Counted from the stretch's first letter, positions 28,586 to 40,181 are shown. The stretch is DNA of 64,000 bases from Caballeronia sp. SL2Y3 (GCF_022879575.1 NZ_CP084260.1:372001-436000), one strand, 5' to 3'. A program made the numbers and translations. Notes: generated from the sequence alone by a model not told the origin.

Positions 28586-30685
28586 TTACGCCGCGAGCTT
28601 GGAGATGTCGGCCACGCAGTTCATCTGCTGATGCAGCGCGCCGAGCAGGGCGAGGCGGTTGTTTCTGAGCGCCGCGTCTTCCGCGTTCACCATCACGTCG
28701 TTGAAGAACGTATCGACGCTCTCGCGCAGCGCGGCAAGCGCGCTCAACGCTTCCGTGTAATTGCGCGCGGCGAGCTGGCTTTGCACGCGCGGCGTCACGC
28801 TTTGAATCTGCGCGTACAGATTCTTCTCGGCCGGTTCCACGAGCAGTTCCGGATTCACCGACGAAGGCGCGCCTTGCTCGGACTTCTTGAGGATGTTCGT
28901 GATGCGCTTGTTGGCCGCTGCGAGCGATGCCGCTTCCGGCAGCGCCGCGAATTCGCGCACGGCGTCCAGCCGCGCGACGATATCGTCGAGACGCGTCGGA
29001 TTCAGGCTGAGAACGGCCTCGATGTCGTTGGCTTCGAAGCCGCGTTCGCGCAAGAGGCCACGCAGACGGTCGAGGAAGAATGCATAGACGGCTTCGGTCG
29101 AATCCGCGACTTGCGGCATGCCGGCGAACTGGCGCTGCGCGGCGGCGACGAGATCGCGCAGGTCGACCGGCAGCTTCTTTTCGAGCAGGATGCGCAGCAC
29201 GCCGAGCGCATGACGGCGCAGCGCGAACGGGTCCTTCTCGCCCGTCGGCGCGAGACCGATGCCCCAGATGCCGACGATCGTTTCGAGCTTGTCCGCGAGC
29301 GCGACCGCCGAGCCGACGCCCGTGGACGGCGTGTCGTCGCCGGAGAAGCGCGGCTGGTAATGCTCCGAGCACGCGAGCGCGACTTCTTCGGGCTCGCCGT
29401 CGTGGCGCGCGTAGTAGGTGCCCATCGTGCCTTGCAGCTCGGGGAATTCGCCGACCATGTCGGTCAGCAAGTCGGCCTTCGCAAGACGCGCCGCGCGGCG
29501 CGTGAGCGCGGCATCGACGCCGACCATCGGCGCAATTTCGCCCGCGAGCGCTTCGAGACGCTGTACGCGTTCGAGCGTCGAGCCGAGCTTGTTGTGATAG
29601 ACCACGTTGGCAAGCAGCGGCACGCGCTCTTCGAGGCGCTTCTTCTTGTCCTGCGTGAAGAAGAACTTCGCATCCGCGAGACGCGGACGCACCACGCGCT
29701 CGTTGCCCTCGATGATCTCGGCAGGCGTTTGCGTATCGATGTTCGACACGATCAGGAAACGCGAGCGCAGCTTGCCGTTCTGGTCCGTGAGCGCGAAATA
29801 CTTCTGGTTCGTCTGCATCGTGAGGATGAGACACTCCTGCGGCACTTGCAGGAACTCCTCGTCGAAGCGGCACTGATACACGACCGGCCATTCGACGAGC
29901 GCGTTCACTTCGTCGAGCAGCGACTCCGGCATCACGACGCGGTCTTCGCCTGCGAACGCCTGCAATTGCGTGCGGATGGATTCGCGGCGGTCATCGAAAT
30001 TTGCGACGACATGCGCCTTCGTGCGCAGCGTTTCCGAGTAGTCGTCGGCGCTCGGAATCGCGATAAAGCCGTGCGACAGAAAGCGATGGCCGATGGTCGT
30101 ATCGCCCGCATCGACGCCGAGCGCGCTCACCGGCACGACATTGCGGCCGTGCATGGCGACAAGGCGCTGCACCGGACGCACGAACTGCACGTTGGTGCCG
30201 TCCGGACGCTGATACGTCATGACCTTCGGGATCGGCAGCTTGGTCAGCGTTTCGTCGAGCGCGGCTTGCAGGCCGTCGGCGAGCGTCGCGCCGGGCGCCG
30301 CATAGCGCAGGAAGAACGCCTCGGCCTTGCCGTCCTGCGCGCGTTCGAGCTCCGCGAGCGGGAAGTCGGGGAAGCCGAGCGCGGCGAGTTTCTTCGCGAG
30401 CGGCGGCGTGGGATTGCCTTCCTTGTCGAGCGCGACCGAGACCGGCAGCACTTTTTCGCGGACCTGCTTCTCGGGCGCGACATCGCGCACGTTGCGGATC
30501 AACACGGCGAGGCGGCGCGGCGTCGCGTACTGTTCGAACGATACGGCGCCTTCGATCAGATCGCGGGCGGCGAGCCGCTCGACGATGCCTTCGGCGAACG
30601 CGGTGCCGAGACGCGCGAGGGCTTTCGGCGGAAGTTCTTCGGTGAGCAGCTCGACGAGCAGGGAAGCGTGATTGGATTGCGTCAT
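28586..30685 (-). CDS. glyS: Glycine--tRNA ligase beta subunit
   Basis: Beta chain of the alpha2-beta2 bacterial glycyl-tRNA synthetase; it binds tRNA and supports the alpha chain. 699 residues; starts [27 protein letters not shown], the family N-terminus, and contains [39 protein letters not shown] and the C-terminal anticodon-binding helices with [19 protein letters not shown]. An ATG at 30706 would add seven residues and overlap glyQ. glyQ lies 17 bases upstream. Confidence 0.97.
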   Translation of the reverse strand: MTQSNHASLLVELLTEELPPKALARLGTAFAEGIVERLAARDLIEGAVSFEQYATPRRLAVLIRNVRDVAPEKQVREKVLPVSVALDKEGNPTPPLAKKLAALGFPDFPLAELERAQDGKAEAFFLRYAAPGATLADGLQAALDETLTKLPIPKVMTYQRPDGTNVQFVRPVQRLVAMHGRNVVPVSALGVDAGDTTIGHRFLSHGFIAIPSADDYSETLRTKAHVVANFDDRRESIRTQLQAFAGEDRVVMPESLLDEVNALVEWPVVYQCRFDEEFLQVPQECLILTMQTNQKYFALTDQNGKLRSRFLIVSNIDTQTPAEIIEGNERVVRPRLADAKFFFTQDKKKRLEERVPLLANVVYHNKLGSTLERVQRLEALAGEIAPMVGVDAALTRRAARLAKADLLTDMVGEFPELQGTMGTYYARHDGEPEEVALACSEHYQPRFSGDDTPSTGVGSAVALADKLETIVGIWGIGLAPTGEKDPFALRRHALGVLRILLEKKLPVDLRDLVAAAQRQFAGMPQVADSTEAVYAFFLDRLRGLLRERGFEANDIEAVLSLNPTRLDDIVARLDAVREFAALPEAASLAAANKRITNILKKSEQGAPSSVNPELLVEPAEKNLYAQIQSVTPRVQSQLAARNYTEALSALAALRESVDTFFNDVMVNAEDAALRNNRLALLGALHQQMNCVADISKLAA

Positions 30686-30702
30686 TGTTCTGTCTTGCCT
30701 CG

Positions 30703-31731
30703 TCAAACCTGATCGTTGTTGCGCGTTTCGCCCGGCGGCGCGCTTTCCACCTTCAGCGGCGGCGCCCAGGCCGGACGCGCGGCTTCCTGCTGATCGGTGA
30801 CGAGCTCCGCGGCGGCGTGCACCGGATTGCCTAGCATCGGGAAGCCGAGACTTTCGCGGGAATCGTAATAAGCCTGCGCGACGAGACGCGACAACGCCCG
30901 AATGCGGCCGATATACGCCGCGCGCTCGGTCACGGAAATCGCGCCGCGCGCATCGAGCAGATTGAACGTATGGCCGGCCTTCAGCACGAGTTCATACGCG
31001 GGCAGCGCGAGCTTCGCCTCGATCATCTTCTTGGCTTCGGCTTCGTAGCTGTTGAAGAAGTTGAAGAGCAGATCGACGTTCGCGTGCTCGAAGTTGTAGG
31101 TGGACTGCTCGACTTCGTTCTGGTGATAGACGTCGCCGTAAGTCAGGCGGCGCAGCACCTTGCCGTTCGGGCCGTCTTCTTCCCATTCGGTCCAGACGAG
31201 GTCGTACACGTTCTCCACTTTCTGCAAATACATGGCGAGGCGTTCGAGACCGTACGTGATCTCGCCGAGCACCGGCTTGCAGTCGAGGCCGCCTACCTGC
31301 TGGAAGTACGTGAACTGCGTCACTTCCATGCCGTTGAGCCACACTTCCCAGCCGAGTCCCCATGCGCCGAGCGTCGGGTTCTCCCAGTCGTCTTCGACGA
31401 AGCGCACGTCGTTCTGCTTCAGATCGAAGCCGAGTGCTTCGAGCGAGCCGAGATACAGATCGAGGATGTTTTCGGGCGCGGGCTTGAGCACGACCTGATA
31501 CTGATAGTAGTGCTGCAGGCGGTTGGGGTTCTCGCCATAGCGGCCGTCCTTCGGGCGGCGCGACGGCTGCACGTAGGCCGCGCGCCACGGCTCGGGACCG
31601 ATCGCGCGCAGGAAGGTGTGCACGTGCGAGGTGCCCGCGCCGACTTCCATGTCGATGGGCTGGAGAAGCGCGCAGCCCTTGTCGTTCCAATAGGACTGCA
31701 GCGTCAGGATGATTTGCTGAAAGGTGAGCAT
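30703..31731 (-). CDS. glyQ: Glycine--tRNA ligase alpha subunit
   Basis: Catalytic alpha chain of tetrameric glycyl-tRNA synthetase. 342 residues; starts [42 protein letters not shown] and carries [29 protein letters not shown], the class II core signature. The C-terminal ~40 residues ([20 protein letters not shown]) extend beyond the E. coli form. It heads the glyQ-glyS-gmhB-plsC run and lies downstream of lnt, with a 198-base spacer. Confidence 0.97.
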   Translation of the reverse strand: MLTFQQIILTLQSYWNDKGCALLQPIDMEVGAGTSHVHTFLRAIGPEPWRAAYVQPSRRPKDGRYGENPNRLQHYYQYQVVLKPAPENILDLYLGSLEALGFDLKQNDVRFVEDDWENPTLGAWGLGWEVWLNGMEVTQFTYFQQVGGLDCKPVLGEITYGLERLAMYLQKVENVYDLVWTEWEEDGPNGKVLRRLTYGDVYHQNEVEQSTYNFEHANVDLLFNFFNSYEAEAKKMIEAKLALPAYELVLKAGHTFNLLDARGAISVTERAAYIGRIRALSRLVAQAYYDSRESLGFPMLGNPVHAAAELVTDQQEAARPAWAPPLKVESAPPGETRNNDQV

Positions 31732-31929
31732 GGTTGCCTTTGATACGGACCGGGCGCGCGCCGATAAAACGCGCGGCTCCGAGGCTCGGCCGAAGTGCTA
31801 AAACCTTGAATTTTAGCTGGAACGCGGGACCGGCGGGACTTTTTGGGAGTGAGGGCGCTTGACCGGGCTGCGCGCCTGTGCGTCATTGCAGCCCGTGTTG
31901 CGCGCCAGAGTCGCGTTGCGATACACGCG

Positions 31930-33588
31930 TCAGACGCGGCGCTTCTTCCCCGGCGCAAACGCAAACCCGACCGCCAGCAACAGCAGCGACACGACGATCA
32001 CCGTCGCATTCCCGCTCGTCACATACGGCGTGCGTCCCGAGGTGCCCTGCACGCGCGCTTCGAGCACGCCGGTCGTAAATGTCGGCAGACGCGACACGAC
32101 ATCGCCGTTCGCCGCGATCACGGCCGTCATGCCCGTGTTCGTCGCCCGGAGCGTCGGGCGGCCGGTTTCGATCGAACGCATGCGCGCGATCTGCAAATGC
32201 TGATCGAGCGCGATGGTGTTGCCGAACCACGCGAGATTCGTCGAGTTGACGAGAATGCCGGCGGGCGTTTCCTGTTCGCGCAGCGTGCGCGCAATCTCTT
32301 CGCCGAAGATGTCCTCGTAGCAAACATCGACGGCGACCGGCTGGTTATGCACGAAGAACGGCTTCTGCGTGACTGGGCCGCGCGCGAGATCGCCGAGCGG
32401 AATGCCCATCAGGTTCACGAACCAGTGGAAGCCGAGCGGCACGAATTCGCCGAACGGCACGAGATGATGCTTGTCGTAGCGATACACATCGTTCACGCCC
32501 GGCGTGATGCCGAAGAGGCTGTTCGTGAAATCGGTCGGGCGCCCGTCCGGCTGAATCGTGACGCCGATCGCGCCGAAGAGAATCGACGAATGCGTGCTGT
32601 CCGCGAAACTGCGGATCGCGCTCGCGAATGCCGGCGGCACCTGAACGGCCAGCACAGGCAGCGCCGTCTCCGGCGTGACGATCAGATCGGCCGGCTTCTC
32701 GGTGATGAGCCGCTTGTACAGCGCAAGCGATTCGTCGACGCCCGCCTGCTCGAACTTCATCTCCTGCTTTACATTGCCTTGAAGCAGACGCACGTCGAGC
32801 GGCGCGTTGGCAGGCGTGGTCCATTGCACGAGCGACAGCAGCATGCCGGCGACGATCAGCGCAAGCGCCGTCAATGCGGGCGCGAGCGCGCGCCGCCGCA
32901 TTCCGCGAAACGCGACCACCGCCTGCACGATGCATGCAGCCACGAGCGCGAGCACCCATGCGACGCCATACACGCCGGCAACCGCGCCGAAGCCGGCGAG
33001 CGGGCCGTCCACTTGCGCATAGCCGCTCGCGAGCCACGGAAAGCCGGTGAATACGAGTCCGCGCAGCCATTCGCCCAGCGCCCAGGCGCTTGCGAACGCG
33101 AACGCGCCGTGCCAGGTGGGCGCAAAGCGAGGCGATGCGTCGATCTCGCGGGCGATGGCGGCGTCTTCGTCGCCGAAGCGGGCGCGTCCCGCGACGAGCG
33201 ACCAGACGAGGCTCGACAACGCCGGATACACCGCGAGATAAAGCGAAAACAGCGCGACCGCGGCGGCGGCGAGCGGCGCGGCCATGCCGCCGTAGTCGTG
33301 CATGCTCACATACAGCCACCAGACGCCCGTAACGAAGTTCCCGAAGCCGAAGGCCCAGCCGGTTGCCGCCGCGCTTTTCCAGCCGTTCGTGCGCGACAGC
33401 CACGCAAAGAAGCACGCGAAGATGACGAGTTCGATCCAGCCGCCGTGCGGCGTCGGCGCGAAAGACAGCGTGTTCGCCGCGCCGAGCACGGCCGCGACGA
33501 GGTAATGCCAGAACGGGAGGGCACGCGGCGCAGCCGAAGCTGACGCGTCGCGGTGACGCGAAAGGGAGCGAAACGGTGAATCGGCCAT
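31930..33588 (-). CDS. lnt: Apolipoprotein N-acyltransferase
   Basis: Transfers the third acyl chain to the N-terminal cysteine of lipoproteins. The 552-residue inner-membrane protein has several N-terminal helices (from WHYLVAAVLGAANTLSF) and a periplasmic nitrilase-like domain whose triad is visible: Glu307 (VTPETALP), Lys373 (YDKHHLVPFGE) and Cys423 (VDVCYEDIFGEE). WFGNTIALDQHLQIARMRSIETGRP is typical. It follows corC by 63 bases, the order ybeX-lnt of E. coli. Confidence 0.96.
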   Translation of the reverse strand: MADSPFRSLSRHRDASASAAPRALPFWHYLVAAVLGAANTLSFAPTPHGGWIELVIFACFFAWLSRTNGWKSAAATGWAFGFGNFVTGVWWLYVSMHDYGGMAAPLAAAAVALFSLYLAVYPALSSLVWSLVAGRARFGDEDAAIAREIDASPRFAPTWHGAFAFASAWALGEWLRGLVFTGFPWLASGYAQVDGPLAGFGAVAGVYGVAWVLALVAACIVQAVVAFRGMRRRALAPALTALALIVAGMLLSLVQWTTPANAPLDVRLLQGNVKQEMKFEQAGVDESLALYKRLITEKPADLIVTPETALPVLAVQVPPAFASAIRSFADSTHSSILFGAIGVTIQPDGRPTDFTNSLFGITPGVNDVYRYDKHHLVPFGEFVPLGFHWFVNLMGIPLGDLARGPVTQKPFFVHNQPVAVDVCYEDIFGEEIARTLREQETPAGILVNSTNLAWFGNTIALDQHLQIARMRSIETGRPTLRATNTGMTAVIAANGDVVSRLPTFTTGVLEARVQGTSGRTPYVTSGNATVIVVSLLLLAVGFAFAPGKKRRV

Positions 33589-33651
33589 GGATTGCTAGGT
33601 CGGCGGAGGCGAAAGTATTCGTGAAGCGGTGGGCGGCGCGCGGGCCGCAGG

Positions 33652-34557
33652 TCAGTCGCGCAGCTCGCTCTCGTCGTCGCCGGGCTGACGCGGTTGCTGC
33701 GTGAGATTGGGCACGCGCCGCACGAGCAGCACGTGAACCTGGCGGGCGTCGCCGCGAAGAATCTCGAACGCGAAGTCGTCGATGCGCACCTTCTCGCCAC
33801 GATGTGGCACGCGCCCGAAGCGGTGCGTGACGAGCCCGCCGATGGTGTCGACTTCCTCGTCGGAGAAGTCGGTGCCGAATTCTTCGTTGAACTGTTGAAT
33901 GCCCGTCAGCGCGCGCACGCGGAACTTGCCGTCCGGCGACGCGATGATATTGCCGGTTTCCTCGTCGAAGTCGTATTCGTCCTCGATGTCGCCGACGATC
34001 TGCTCCAGCACGTCCTCGATGGTGATGAGGCCCGCGACGCCGCCGTATTCATCGACGACGATCGCGATGTGATTGCGGTTCACGCGAAAGTCGTGCAGCA
34101 GCACGTTGAGACGCTTCGACTCGGGGATGAACACGGCGGGGCGCAGCATGCCGCGCACGTCGAACTCTTCCTCGGCGTAATAGCGCAGCAGGTCTTTCGC
34201 GAGCAGCACGCCGATGACGTTGTCGCGGTTGCCCTCGTACACCGGATAGCGCGAGTGCGCTTTTTCCAGCACGAAGGGAATGAATTCGGCGGGTGTTTCC
34301 GCGATGTTGATGGCGTCCATCTGGGCGCGCGGAATCATGATGTCGCGCGCGCAGAGATCGGACACCTGAAAGACGCCTTCGATCATCGAAAGCGAATCGG
34401 CGTCGAGCAGGTTTCGCTCGTGGGCGTCCTGCAGCACTTCGAGAAGCTCGTCGCGCGACTCGGGTTCGTGCGAGATGAAATCGGTCAGACGCTCCAGCAG
34501 CGAGCGTTTTTCCTGCGGTTTGTCGGCGTGGCGTCGACTGGGATAGGGTTCGTTCAT
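33652..34557 (-). CDS. corC: CBS-domain transporter-associated protein CorC (YbeX)
   Basis: Cytosolic protein with two CBS domains (RDIMIPRAQMDAI..., LLAKDLLRYY...) and a C-terminal CorC/HlyC transporter-associated domain (DGKFRVRALTGIQQFNEEFGT...EEVDTIGGLV). 301 residues, without the DUF21 membrane domain, as in YbeX. It is linked to Mg/Co efflux and, by recent work in E. coli, to ribosome quality. It precedes lnt and is separated from ybeY by chaC, unlike the E. coli order. Confidence 0.92.
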   Translation of the reverse strand: MNEPYPSRRHADKPQEKRSLLERLTDFISHEPESRDELLEVLQDAHERNLLDADSLSMIEGVFQVSDLCARDIMIPRAQMDAINIAETPAEFIPFVLEKAHSRYPVYEGNRDNVIGVLLAKDLLRYYAEEEFDVRGMLRPAVFIPESKRLNVLLHDFRVNRNHIAIVVDEYGGVAGLITIEDVLEQIVGDIEDEYDFDEETGNIIASPDGKFRVRALTGIQQFNEEFGTDFSDEEVDTIGGLVTHRFGRVPHRGEKVRIDDFAFEILRGDARQVHVLLVRRVPNLTQQPRQPGDDESELRD

Positions 34558-34667
34558 AGCGGAGCGCCCGGGAAGACCCGGGCGCGAATTAACAGAAACT
34601 TAAGCATACACCAAGGTAAAACGCGGCCTGCGTGGTGCGGCGCGCTTAGCGAAACGCTCCACGATGC

Positions 34668-34718
34668 TAGCCGATCGATATGCAAAATAGGTGTCAGGCG
34701 GGCATCGTTAGCCGATCG
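34668..34718. repeat. Ten-base direct repeat upstream of corC
   Basis: TAGCCGATCG occurs at 34668-34677 and 34709-34718, 41 bases apart (about four helical turns), in the 190-base spacer between chaC and corC. Both copies have ATCG/GATG flanks. Function unknown; a regulator site for corC is possible. Confidence 0.4.
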
Positions 34719-34747
34719 GCCGACCCCTTTTTTATTCCGCGAGAAGC

Positions 34748-35434
34748 TCACTCGCTGCCCTGGCAACGTCGCAGCAGCGCCTCGAGCGCGCGGTCCGGCA
34801 TGCCGCTTTCCCGCAAGGCTTCTACCGTGCGGCTCACGTAATCGAGCGTGGTGCCGTATCGACCGCTCGCGCAGCCGAACACTGTGCGGATGACCGGATC
34901 GGCCAGCTTGCCCGTGTACGACGTGGCATCGCGGCGCATGACGAACGCGAGCGCCTGCACGCGCCGTCCGTCGATCAGCGTGCACGGCAGCCACGCCGGG
35001 CGGTAAGAGGCCATGGCCATTTCGCGTCGCCACAGGACGTCCAGATGCTCCTCCGTGTCCGGCCCGCCGAGCCGGAACGCCATGCCGGTGCAGGAGCCGC
35101 CGCGATCGAGCGCGAGCACCAGGCCCGGCTGCTCCGGCGTGCCGCGATTGACGCGCGACCACAGATACAGCCCGCGATGATAGCCATGCACTTTGCCGCG
35201 CACCGCCTCGAGCGTCGGCAGACCGGGATTCCAGATGAGCGAGCCATAGCCGAAGAGCCACAGGTCCGACGTGCGGTCCCAATGCAAAAGCGCCGCTTCG
35301 CGCGATGCGGCGAGTTCCTCATCGGTGAGAAGCGGCGTCTCAAGTAGCGCGGGCGGATAGTCCGGGCGAGGCTGCGGCGGATCGAGCGGCGGGCTCTCGA
35401 TAGCGGGCGTGGACTCGGGTGTCTTGTCGTTCAC
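34748..35434 (-). CDS. chaC: ChaC-like gamma-glutamylcyclotransferase
   Basis: Family enzymes cleave glutathione to 5-oxoproline and Cys-Gly. The 228-residue protein has the substrate loop WLFGYGSLIWNPG near residue 60, RGLYLWSRVNRGTPEQPGLVLALDRGGSCTG and the acidic loop GGPDTEEHLDVLWRREM with the catalytic glutamate. A proline-rich first 35 residues (STPAIESPPLDPPQPRPDYPP) looks disordered. It lies 30 bases after ybeY and before corC. Cytosolic, no signal peptide. Confidence 0.88.
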   Translation of the reverse strand: MNDKTPESTPAIESPPLDPPQPRPDYPPALLETPLLTDEELAASREAALLHWDRTSDLWLFGYGSLIWNPGLPTLEAVRGKVHGYHRGLYLWSRVNRGTPEQPGLVLALDRGGSCTGMAFRLGGPDTEEHLDVLWRREMAMASYRPAWLPCTLIDGRRVQALAFVMRRDATSYTGKLADPVIRTVFGCASGRYGTTLDYVSRTVEALRESGMPDRALEALLRRCQGSE

Positions 35435-35464
35435 GGTGCGGACGGGGCAGCGGATCGGCGAAAG

Positions 35465-35929
35465 TCAGACCAATGGCACGTAAGGATCGGGGAAGCCGAG
35501 AGACTGCATGATATCCGTCTCGATGGATTCCATCTCTTGCGCTTCGCTTTCGACCTCGTGGTCGTAGCCCTGCGCATGCAGCGTGCCGTGCACGATCAGA
35601 TGCGCGTAGTGCGCGGCGAGCGGCTTGCCTTGCTCGCTCGCCTCGCGTTCGACCACCGGACAGCACAGAATCAGATCGCCGGAAACGGGATCGTCTTCGG
35701 ATTCGGCATACGCGAAGGTCAGCACGTTGGTCGCGTAATCCTTCTGCCGATACGTGCGATTCAGCATGCGGCCTTCTTCTTCGTCGACGAAGCGGACAGT
35801 CAATTCGGCGTCCGCAAAGAGCGACGCCTTGATCCAGCGGGCGACCGTCGCGCGCGGCAACAGCGCCTTGTGCGACGGAAACGCCTTTGCAGCCGGGAAC
35901 TGCAGGTTCAGCGTGAGGCTCGGCTTCAT
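35465..35929 (-). CDS. ybeY: Endoribonuclease YbeY
   Basis: Single-strand endoribonuclease needed for 16S rRNA 3' maturation and ribosome quality control. The 154-residue protein has the zinc motif [11 protein letters not shown] with His114, His118 and His124, the same positions as in E. coli. [21 protein letters not shown] is the family core. Its start overlaps the phoH stop by four bases, so translation is coupled. Confidence 0.96.
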   Translation of the reverse strand: MKPSLTLNLQFPAAKAFPSHKALLPRATVARWIKASLFADAELTVRFVDEEEGRMLNRTYRQKDYATNVLTFAYAESEDDPVSGDLILCCPVVEREASEQGKPLAAHYAHLIVHGTLHAQGYDHEVESEAQEMESIETDIMQSLGFPDPYVPLV

Positions 35930-37041
35930 GCAGGTTTTTGCGACTGCTGCGCCGCGCGCGCTGCCTCCGCGAGGGCGGCGTCTTTCTGCGACTGCGCGTC
36001 GTAAGCCTCGACGATGCGCGCGACGAGCGGATGCCGCACCACGTCCGCCGACGTGAAATGCGTGATAGCGATGCCGCGCACTTCCGACAGCACATGCTGC
36101 GCTTCGATCAGCCCGCTCTTGTGGCCGCGCGGCAGGTCGACCTGCGTCGTGTCGCCGGTCACGACCGCCTTCGAGCCGAAGCCGATACGCGTGAGGAACA
36201 TCTTCATCTGCTCGGGCGTGGTGTTCTGCGCCTCGTCGAGGATGATGAACGCGTGGTTCAGCGTGCGGCCGCGCATGTAGGCGAGCGGCGCGATTTCGAT
36301 CATCTGGCGCTCGAACATCTTCGCGGTCTTGTCGAAGCCGAGCAGATCGTAGAGCGCGTCGTAGAGCGGGCGCAAGTACGGATCGACCTTCTGCGCGAGA
36401 TCGCCGGGCAGAAAGCCGAGCCGCTCGCCTGCCTCGACGGCCGGGCGCGTCAGCACGATGCGCTTGACCTGATCGCGCTCCAGCGCATCCACGGCGCAGG
36501 CGACGGCGAGATACGTCTTGCCCGTACCCGCCGGCCCGATGCCGAACGTCACGTCGTGCGCGACGATCTGCTTCAGATACTGGCGCTGCATGGGCGTTCG
36601 GCCACGCAGGTCGGCGCGGCGCGTGTACAGCGTCGGGCCATGGTCTTCGTCCTCGCCGAGATCCATCGTGGCGCTCGGCTCGTCGAACGGGTGATCGGGG
36701 TCGCCGCGGAAGCGCGGGTCGTTCTGACCGTCGTCTTCGCCGTTCTGGCCGGCGTCTTTCGCTAGCCGCGCCGCATGGCTCGCCTCGACGAGCGCGAGTT
36801 GAATATCGTCGACGGAAATCGGATCGCGCGCGCGGTTGTAGAAGTTTTCGAGCGCCGCAAGCGCGACTTTGGCGCCCCGGCCACGAATTGAAATCTTGTG
36901 CCCGCGTCGCGACAGCGTCACGTCGAGCGCCTGTTCGATTTGTCTCAGATTTTCGTCGAGCGGGCCGCAGAGGTTCGCGAGCCGCGCGTTGTCTTCGCGC
37001 GGAGCGGTGAATTCGAGATGCTGCTGGGGAGCGTTCTTCAA
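35926..37041 (-). CDS. ybeZ: PhoH-family ATPase (YbeZ)
   Basis: P-loop ATPase of the PhoH family that works with YbeY, probably as an RNA helicase or remodelling partner in rRNA maturation. 371 residues; an N-terminal KH-like part, then [21 protein letters not shown] (Walker A), the Walker [24 protein letters not shown] and [10 protein letters not shown]. The C-terminal tail is alanine-rich. It lies 33 bases after miaB and overlaps ybeY. Confidence 0.94.
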   Translation of the reverse strand: MKNAPQQHLEFTAPREDNARLANLCGPLDENLRQIEQALDVTLSRRGHKISIRGRGAKVALAALENFYNRARDPISVDDIQLALVEASHAARLAKDAGQNGEDDGQNDPRFRGDPDHPFDEPSATMDLGEDEDHGPTLYTRRADLRGRTPMQRQYLKQIVAHDVTFGIGPAGTGKTYLAVACAVDALERDQVKRIVLTRPAVEAGERLGFLPGDLAQKVDPYLRPLYDALYDLLGFDKTAKMFERQMIEIAPLAYMRGRTLNHAFIILDEAQNTTPEQMKMFLTRIGFGSKAVVTGDTTQVDLPRGHKSGLIEAQHVLSEVRGIAITHFTSADVVRHPLVARIVEAYDAQSQKDAALAEAARAAQQSQKPA

Positions 37042-37074
37042 GGCGGGGTGGGTGTCCTGTCCGGTCTCGTAGGA

Positions 37075-38451
37075 TTAATTGGCAAGCTCGGGGGCGGCCG
37101 TCGCGGGTGCGAGCACGAGCGCGCCGCGCAGCGAATGCGGATACGCGTGATTGATCTCGACATCGATCATCTGGCCGATGAGTCGCGCATGCGAAGCGAG
37201 CGGCGCCGGGAAATTCACGACGCGATTGTTCGCCGTGCGTCCGGCGAGTTCGCTCGGATCCTTGCGCGACGGGCCTTCCACCAGAATGCGCTGCACCGTG
37301 CCGACCATCGAATTGCTGATTCTCACGACGTTTTCCTCGATCGTCGCCTGCAAGTGCTGCAAGCGCCTGAGCTTGACTTCGCGGGGCGTGTCGTCATGCA
37401 GGTTTGCAGCCGGCGTGCCTGGTCGCGGGCTGTAGATGAACGAGAAGCTTGTGTCGTAGCTCATTTCGTCGACGAGCGCCATCATCTTCGCAAAATCGTC
37501 CTCGGTTTCCCCGGGGAATCCGACAATAAAGTCCGTCGACAGCGACAAATCCGGGCGAATTGCCCGCAGCCGGCGGATGACCGACTTGTATTCGAGCACG
37601 GTGTAGCCGCGTTTCATCGCCATCAGAATGCGGTCGGAGCCGTGCTGCACCGGCAAATGCAGATGCGAGACGAGCTTCGGCACCTTCGCGTAGGTGTCGA
37701 TGAGGCGCTGCGTGAATTCCTTCGGGTGCGAAGTCGTGTACCGAATGCGTTCGATGCCCGGCACTTCCGCGACGTACTCGATGAGCGTCGCGAAGTCCGC
37801 GATCTCGTGCGCGCCGGCCGTCAACGCGCCCCGGTAGGCGTTCACGTTCTGGCCGAGGAGCGTCACTTCGCGCACGCCCTGATCGGCGAGGCCGGCGATT
37901 TCGGTCAGCACGTCGTCGAGCGGGCGCGACACTTCCTCGCCGCGCGTGTAAGGCACGACGCAATAGCTGCAGTATTTGCTGCACCCTTCCATGATCGAGA
38001 CGAACGCGCTCGGGCCCTCGACGCGCGCCGGCGGCAGATGATCGAACTTTTCGATTTCCGGAAAGCTGATGTCGACTTGCGCGCGGCCCGTGGCGCGCCG
38101 CTTGTCGATCATGGCCGGCAAGCGATGCAGCGTCTGCGGTCCGAAGACGATATCGACGTAAGGCGCACGCGCCACGATCGACGCGCCTTCCTGGCTCGCG
38201 ACACAACCGCCGACGCCGATCAGTAGGTTCGGATTCGCTTCCTTCAGCTCGCGCACGCGGCCGAGGTCAGAGAACACTTTTTCCTGCGCCTTCTCGCGCA
38301 CGGAGCACGTATTGAAGAGAATGACGTCCGCGTCTTCGGGCGTGTCCGTCTTGACAAGTCCTTCTGCGGCACCGAGCACGTCGACCATTTTGTCGGAGTC
38401 GTACTCGTTCATCTGGCAGCCGAAGGTCTTTACGTAAACTTTCTTGGTCAT
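37075..38451 (-). CDS. miaB: tRNA-2-methylthio-N6-dimethylallyladenosine synthase
   Basis: Radical SAM methylthiotransferase that modifies A37 of tRNAs reading UNN codons. 458 residues: N-terminal cluster cysteines Cys12, Cys49 and Cys83, radical SAM motif CSKYCSYC (Cys157, Cys161, Cys164), then the TRAM domain at the C-terminus ([26 protein letters not shown]). The start [19 protein letters not shown] is canonical. It heads miaB-ybeZ-ybeY.  The partner enzyme gene miaA is 21 kb away in this window. Confidence 0.97.
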   Translation of the reverse strand: MTKKVYVKTFGCQMNEYDSDKMVDVLGAAEGLVKTDTPEDADVILFNTCSVREKAQEKVFSDLGRVRELKEANPNLLIGVGGCVASQEGASIVARAPYVDIVFGPQTLHRLPAMIDKRRATGRAQVDISFPEIEKFDHLPPARVEGPSAFVSIMEGCSKYCSYCVVPYTRGEEVSRPLDDVLTEIAGLADQGVREVTLLGQNVNAYRGALTAGAHEIADFATLIEYVAEVPGIERIRYTTSHPKEFTQRLIDTYAKVPKLVSHLHLPVQHGSDRILMAMKRGYTVLEYKSVIRRLRAIRPDLSLSTDFIVGFPGETEDDFAKMMALVDEMSYDTSFSFIYSPRPGTPAANLHDDTPREVKLRRLQHLQATIEENVVRISNSMVGTVQRILVEGPSRKDPSELAGRTANNRVVNFPAPLASHARLIGQMIDVEINHAYPHSLRGALVLAPATAAPELAN

Positions 38452-38632
38452 GAATGGTCGCCGGTCGCAGTGGTTAACCTGGGGGCGTAGTGAGAACAGT
38501 GGAATTGAACGGTTTTGCGCGAAACTGCGCTACTTTCGCTTGACGTTAGCCGCATATTATAGCCCGCAGCGCCTTCGGACGCTCGCCGGCCGGTAGAGCG
38601 ATGCCGCACTGCGGTTGGGCGGTCGGCTCCCA

Positions 38633-40129
38633 TCAGGCATCCGCCCAGGCCTTGGCCGCGGCTACCGCGCGCCGCCATCCGGCAAGACGCGGCTCGACGT
38701 CGGACGCCGGCATGGACCGCGTGAACCGCCGGTCCAACTGCCATTGCGCTTTCAGTTCATCGACATCCTTCCAGTAGCCCACCGCGAGCCCGGCGAGATA
38801 GGCTGCGCCGAGCGCGGTGGTTTCCGCGACGCGCGGGCGCACCGTATCGACACCCAGCATGTCGGCCTGGAACTGCATCAGCAAGTCGTTGGCGCACGCG
38901 CCCCCGTCCACACGTAACTGCGCGATGGGCATGCCCGAGTCCGCTTCCATGGCTCGCAACACGTCGAGCGACTGATACGCGATGGATTCGAGCGCCGCCC
39001 GCGCGATGTGGCTCGACGTGGTCCCGCGCGTGACGCCGAACAACGTTCCGCGCGCACGCGCGTTCCAGTGCGGCGCACCGAGCCCGGCGAAGGCCGGGAC
39101 GAGATACACGCCGTCGCTGTCGGGCACGGCGCGCGCCAGCGCTTCGACCTCGCTCGCGTGTCGGATGAGCCCGAGTCCGTCGCGCAGCCATTGCACGACT
39201 GCGCCGGCGATAAAGATGCTGCCTTCGAGCGCGTAGTCGACGCGATCCCCGATCTGCCACGCAATCGTCGTCACGAGGTTGTTGCGCGACTCGATCGGTT
39301 TGTCGCCCGTGTTCATGACGAGGAAGCAGCCCGTGCCGTACGTGTTCTTCACCATGCCGCTTTCGGTACACATCTGGCCGAAGAGCGCGGCGTGCTGGTC
39401 GCCCGCGATTGACGCAATCGGGATTTCGGCGGCGAGAAAGCTGCCGTGCGTCGTTCCGTACACCTCCGACGAGGCGCGCACTTCGGGAAGCATGCTGCGT
39501 GGAATGTCGAACGCGTCGAGCAGTTCCTCGTCCCAGCGGCGCGCGTGTATGTCGAAGAGCATGGTGCGCGACGCGTTCGTGATATCGGTGATGTGCATGC
39601 CCCGGCGCGTGAAGTTCCAGACGAGCCAGCTGTCCACGGTTCCGAACGCGAGCCGTCCCTGCCGGGCTTTGTCCCGCGCGCCTTCGACGTTATCCAGAAT
39701 CCAGCGGATTTTCGTCGCGGAGAAATAGGCGTCGATAGGCAGGCCGGTCTTCGCGCGAACCATTGGCTCGAGGCCGCGCGCCTTGAGTTCATCGCATAGC
39801 GCGGCGGTGCGGCGGTCCTGCCAGACGATCGCGTTGTAGACCGGCTTGCCGGTCTCGCGATCCCACACGATGGTGGTCTCGCGCTGGTTGGTGATACCCA
39901 GCGCCGCGATCGACGATGCACTCAGTCCCGCGCGCGTCACGGCTTCGGCCGCGACGCCTGCCTGGGTCGACCAGATTTCCTGCGGATCGTGCTCGACCCA
40001 GCCGGCACGAGGATAGATCTGCTGAAACTCTTTCTGAGCGACGGACACGATATTCCCGCTCCTGTCGAACAGCATGGCGCGCGAGCTCGTCGTGCCCTGG
40101 TCGAGCGCAAGGACGATTTGATCCTGCAT
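38633..40129 (-). CDS. glpK: Glycerol kinase
   Basis: Phosphorylates glycerol to glycerol 3-phosphate. 498 residues; starts [25 protein letters not shown] with [22 protein letters not shown] and [18 protein letters not shown] typical of FGGY kinases. GGAG six bases before the ATG at 40129 supports this start; upstream codons at 40135 and 40162 are weaker. No glpF, glpD or glpR gene accompanies it in the window. Upstream lies a weak promoter and an inverted repeat near 40220-40268. Confidence 0.96.
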   Translation of the reverse strand: MQDQIVLALDQGTTSSRAMLFDRSGNIVSVAQKEFQQIYPRAGWVEHDPQEIWSTQAGVAAEAVTRAGLSASSIAALGITNQRETTIVWDRETGKPVYNAIVWQDRRTAALCDELKARGLEPMVRAKTGLPIDAYFSATKIRWILDNVEGARDKARQGRLAFGTVDSWLVWNFTRRGMHITDITNASRTMLFDIHARRWDEELLDAFDIPRSMLPEVRASSEVYGTTHGSFLAAEIPIASIAGDQHAALFGQMCTESGMVKNTYGTGCFLVMNTGDKPIESRNNLVTTIAWQIGDRVDYALEGSIFIAGAVVQWLRDGLGLIRHASEVEALARAVPDSDGVYLVPAFAGLGAPHWNARARGTLFGVTRGTTSSHIARAALESIAYQSLDVLRAMEADSGMPIAQLRVDGGACANDLLMQFQADMLGVDTVRPRVAETTALGAAYLAGLAVGYWKDVDELKAQWQLDRRFTRSMPASDVEPRLAGWRRAVAAAKAWADA

Positions 40130-40181
40130 GGTCATCTCCGAGGTTGAGCGGGCATCGGCCATGCGAAGTCCGCATGCGCAA

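Noticed and set aside
27251..30712. An 1153-residue plus-strand open frame over ygjP, plsC, gmhB and glyS
   Set aside because: Same artefact: its composition follows the antisense of four real genes and it has no protein-family signature.
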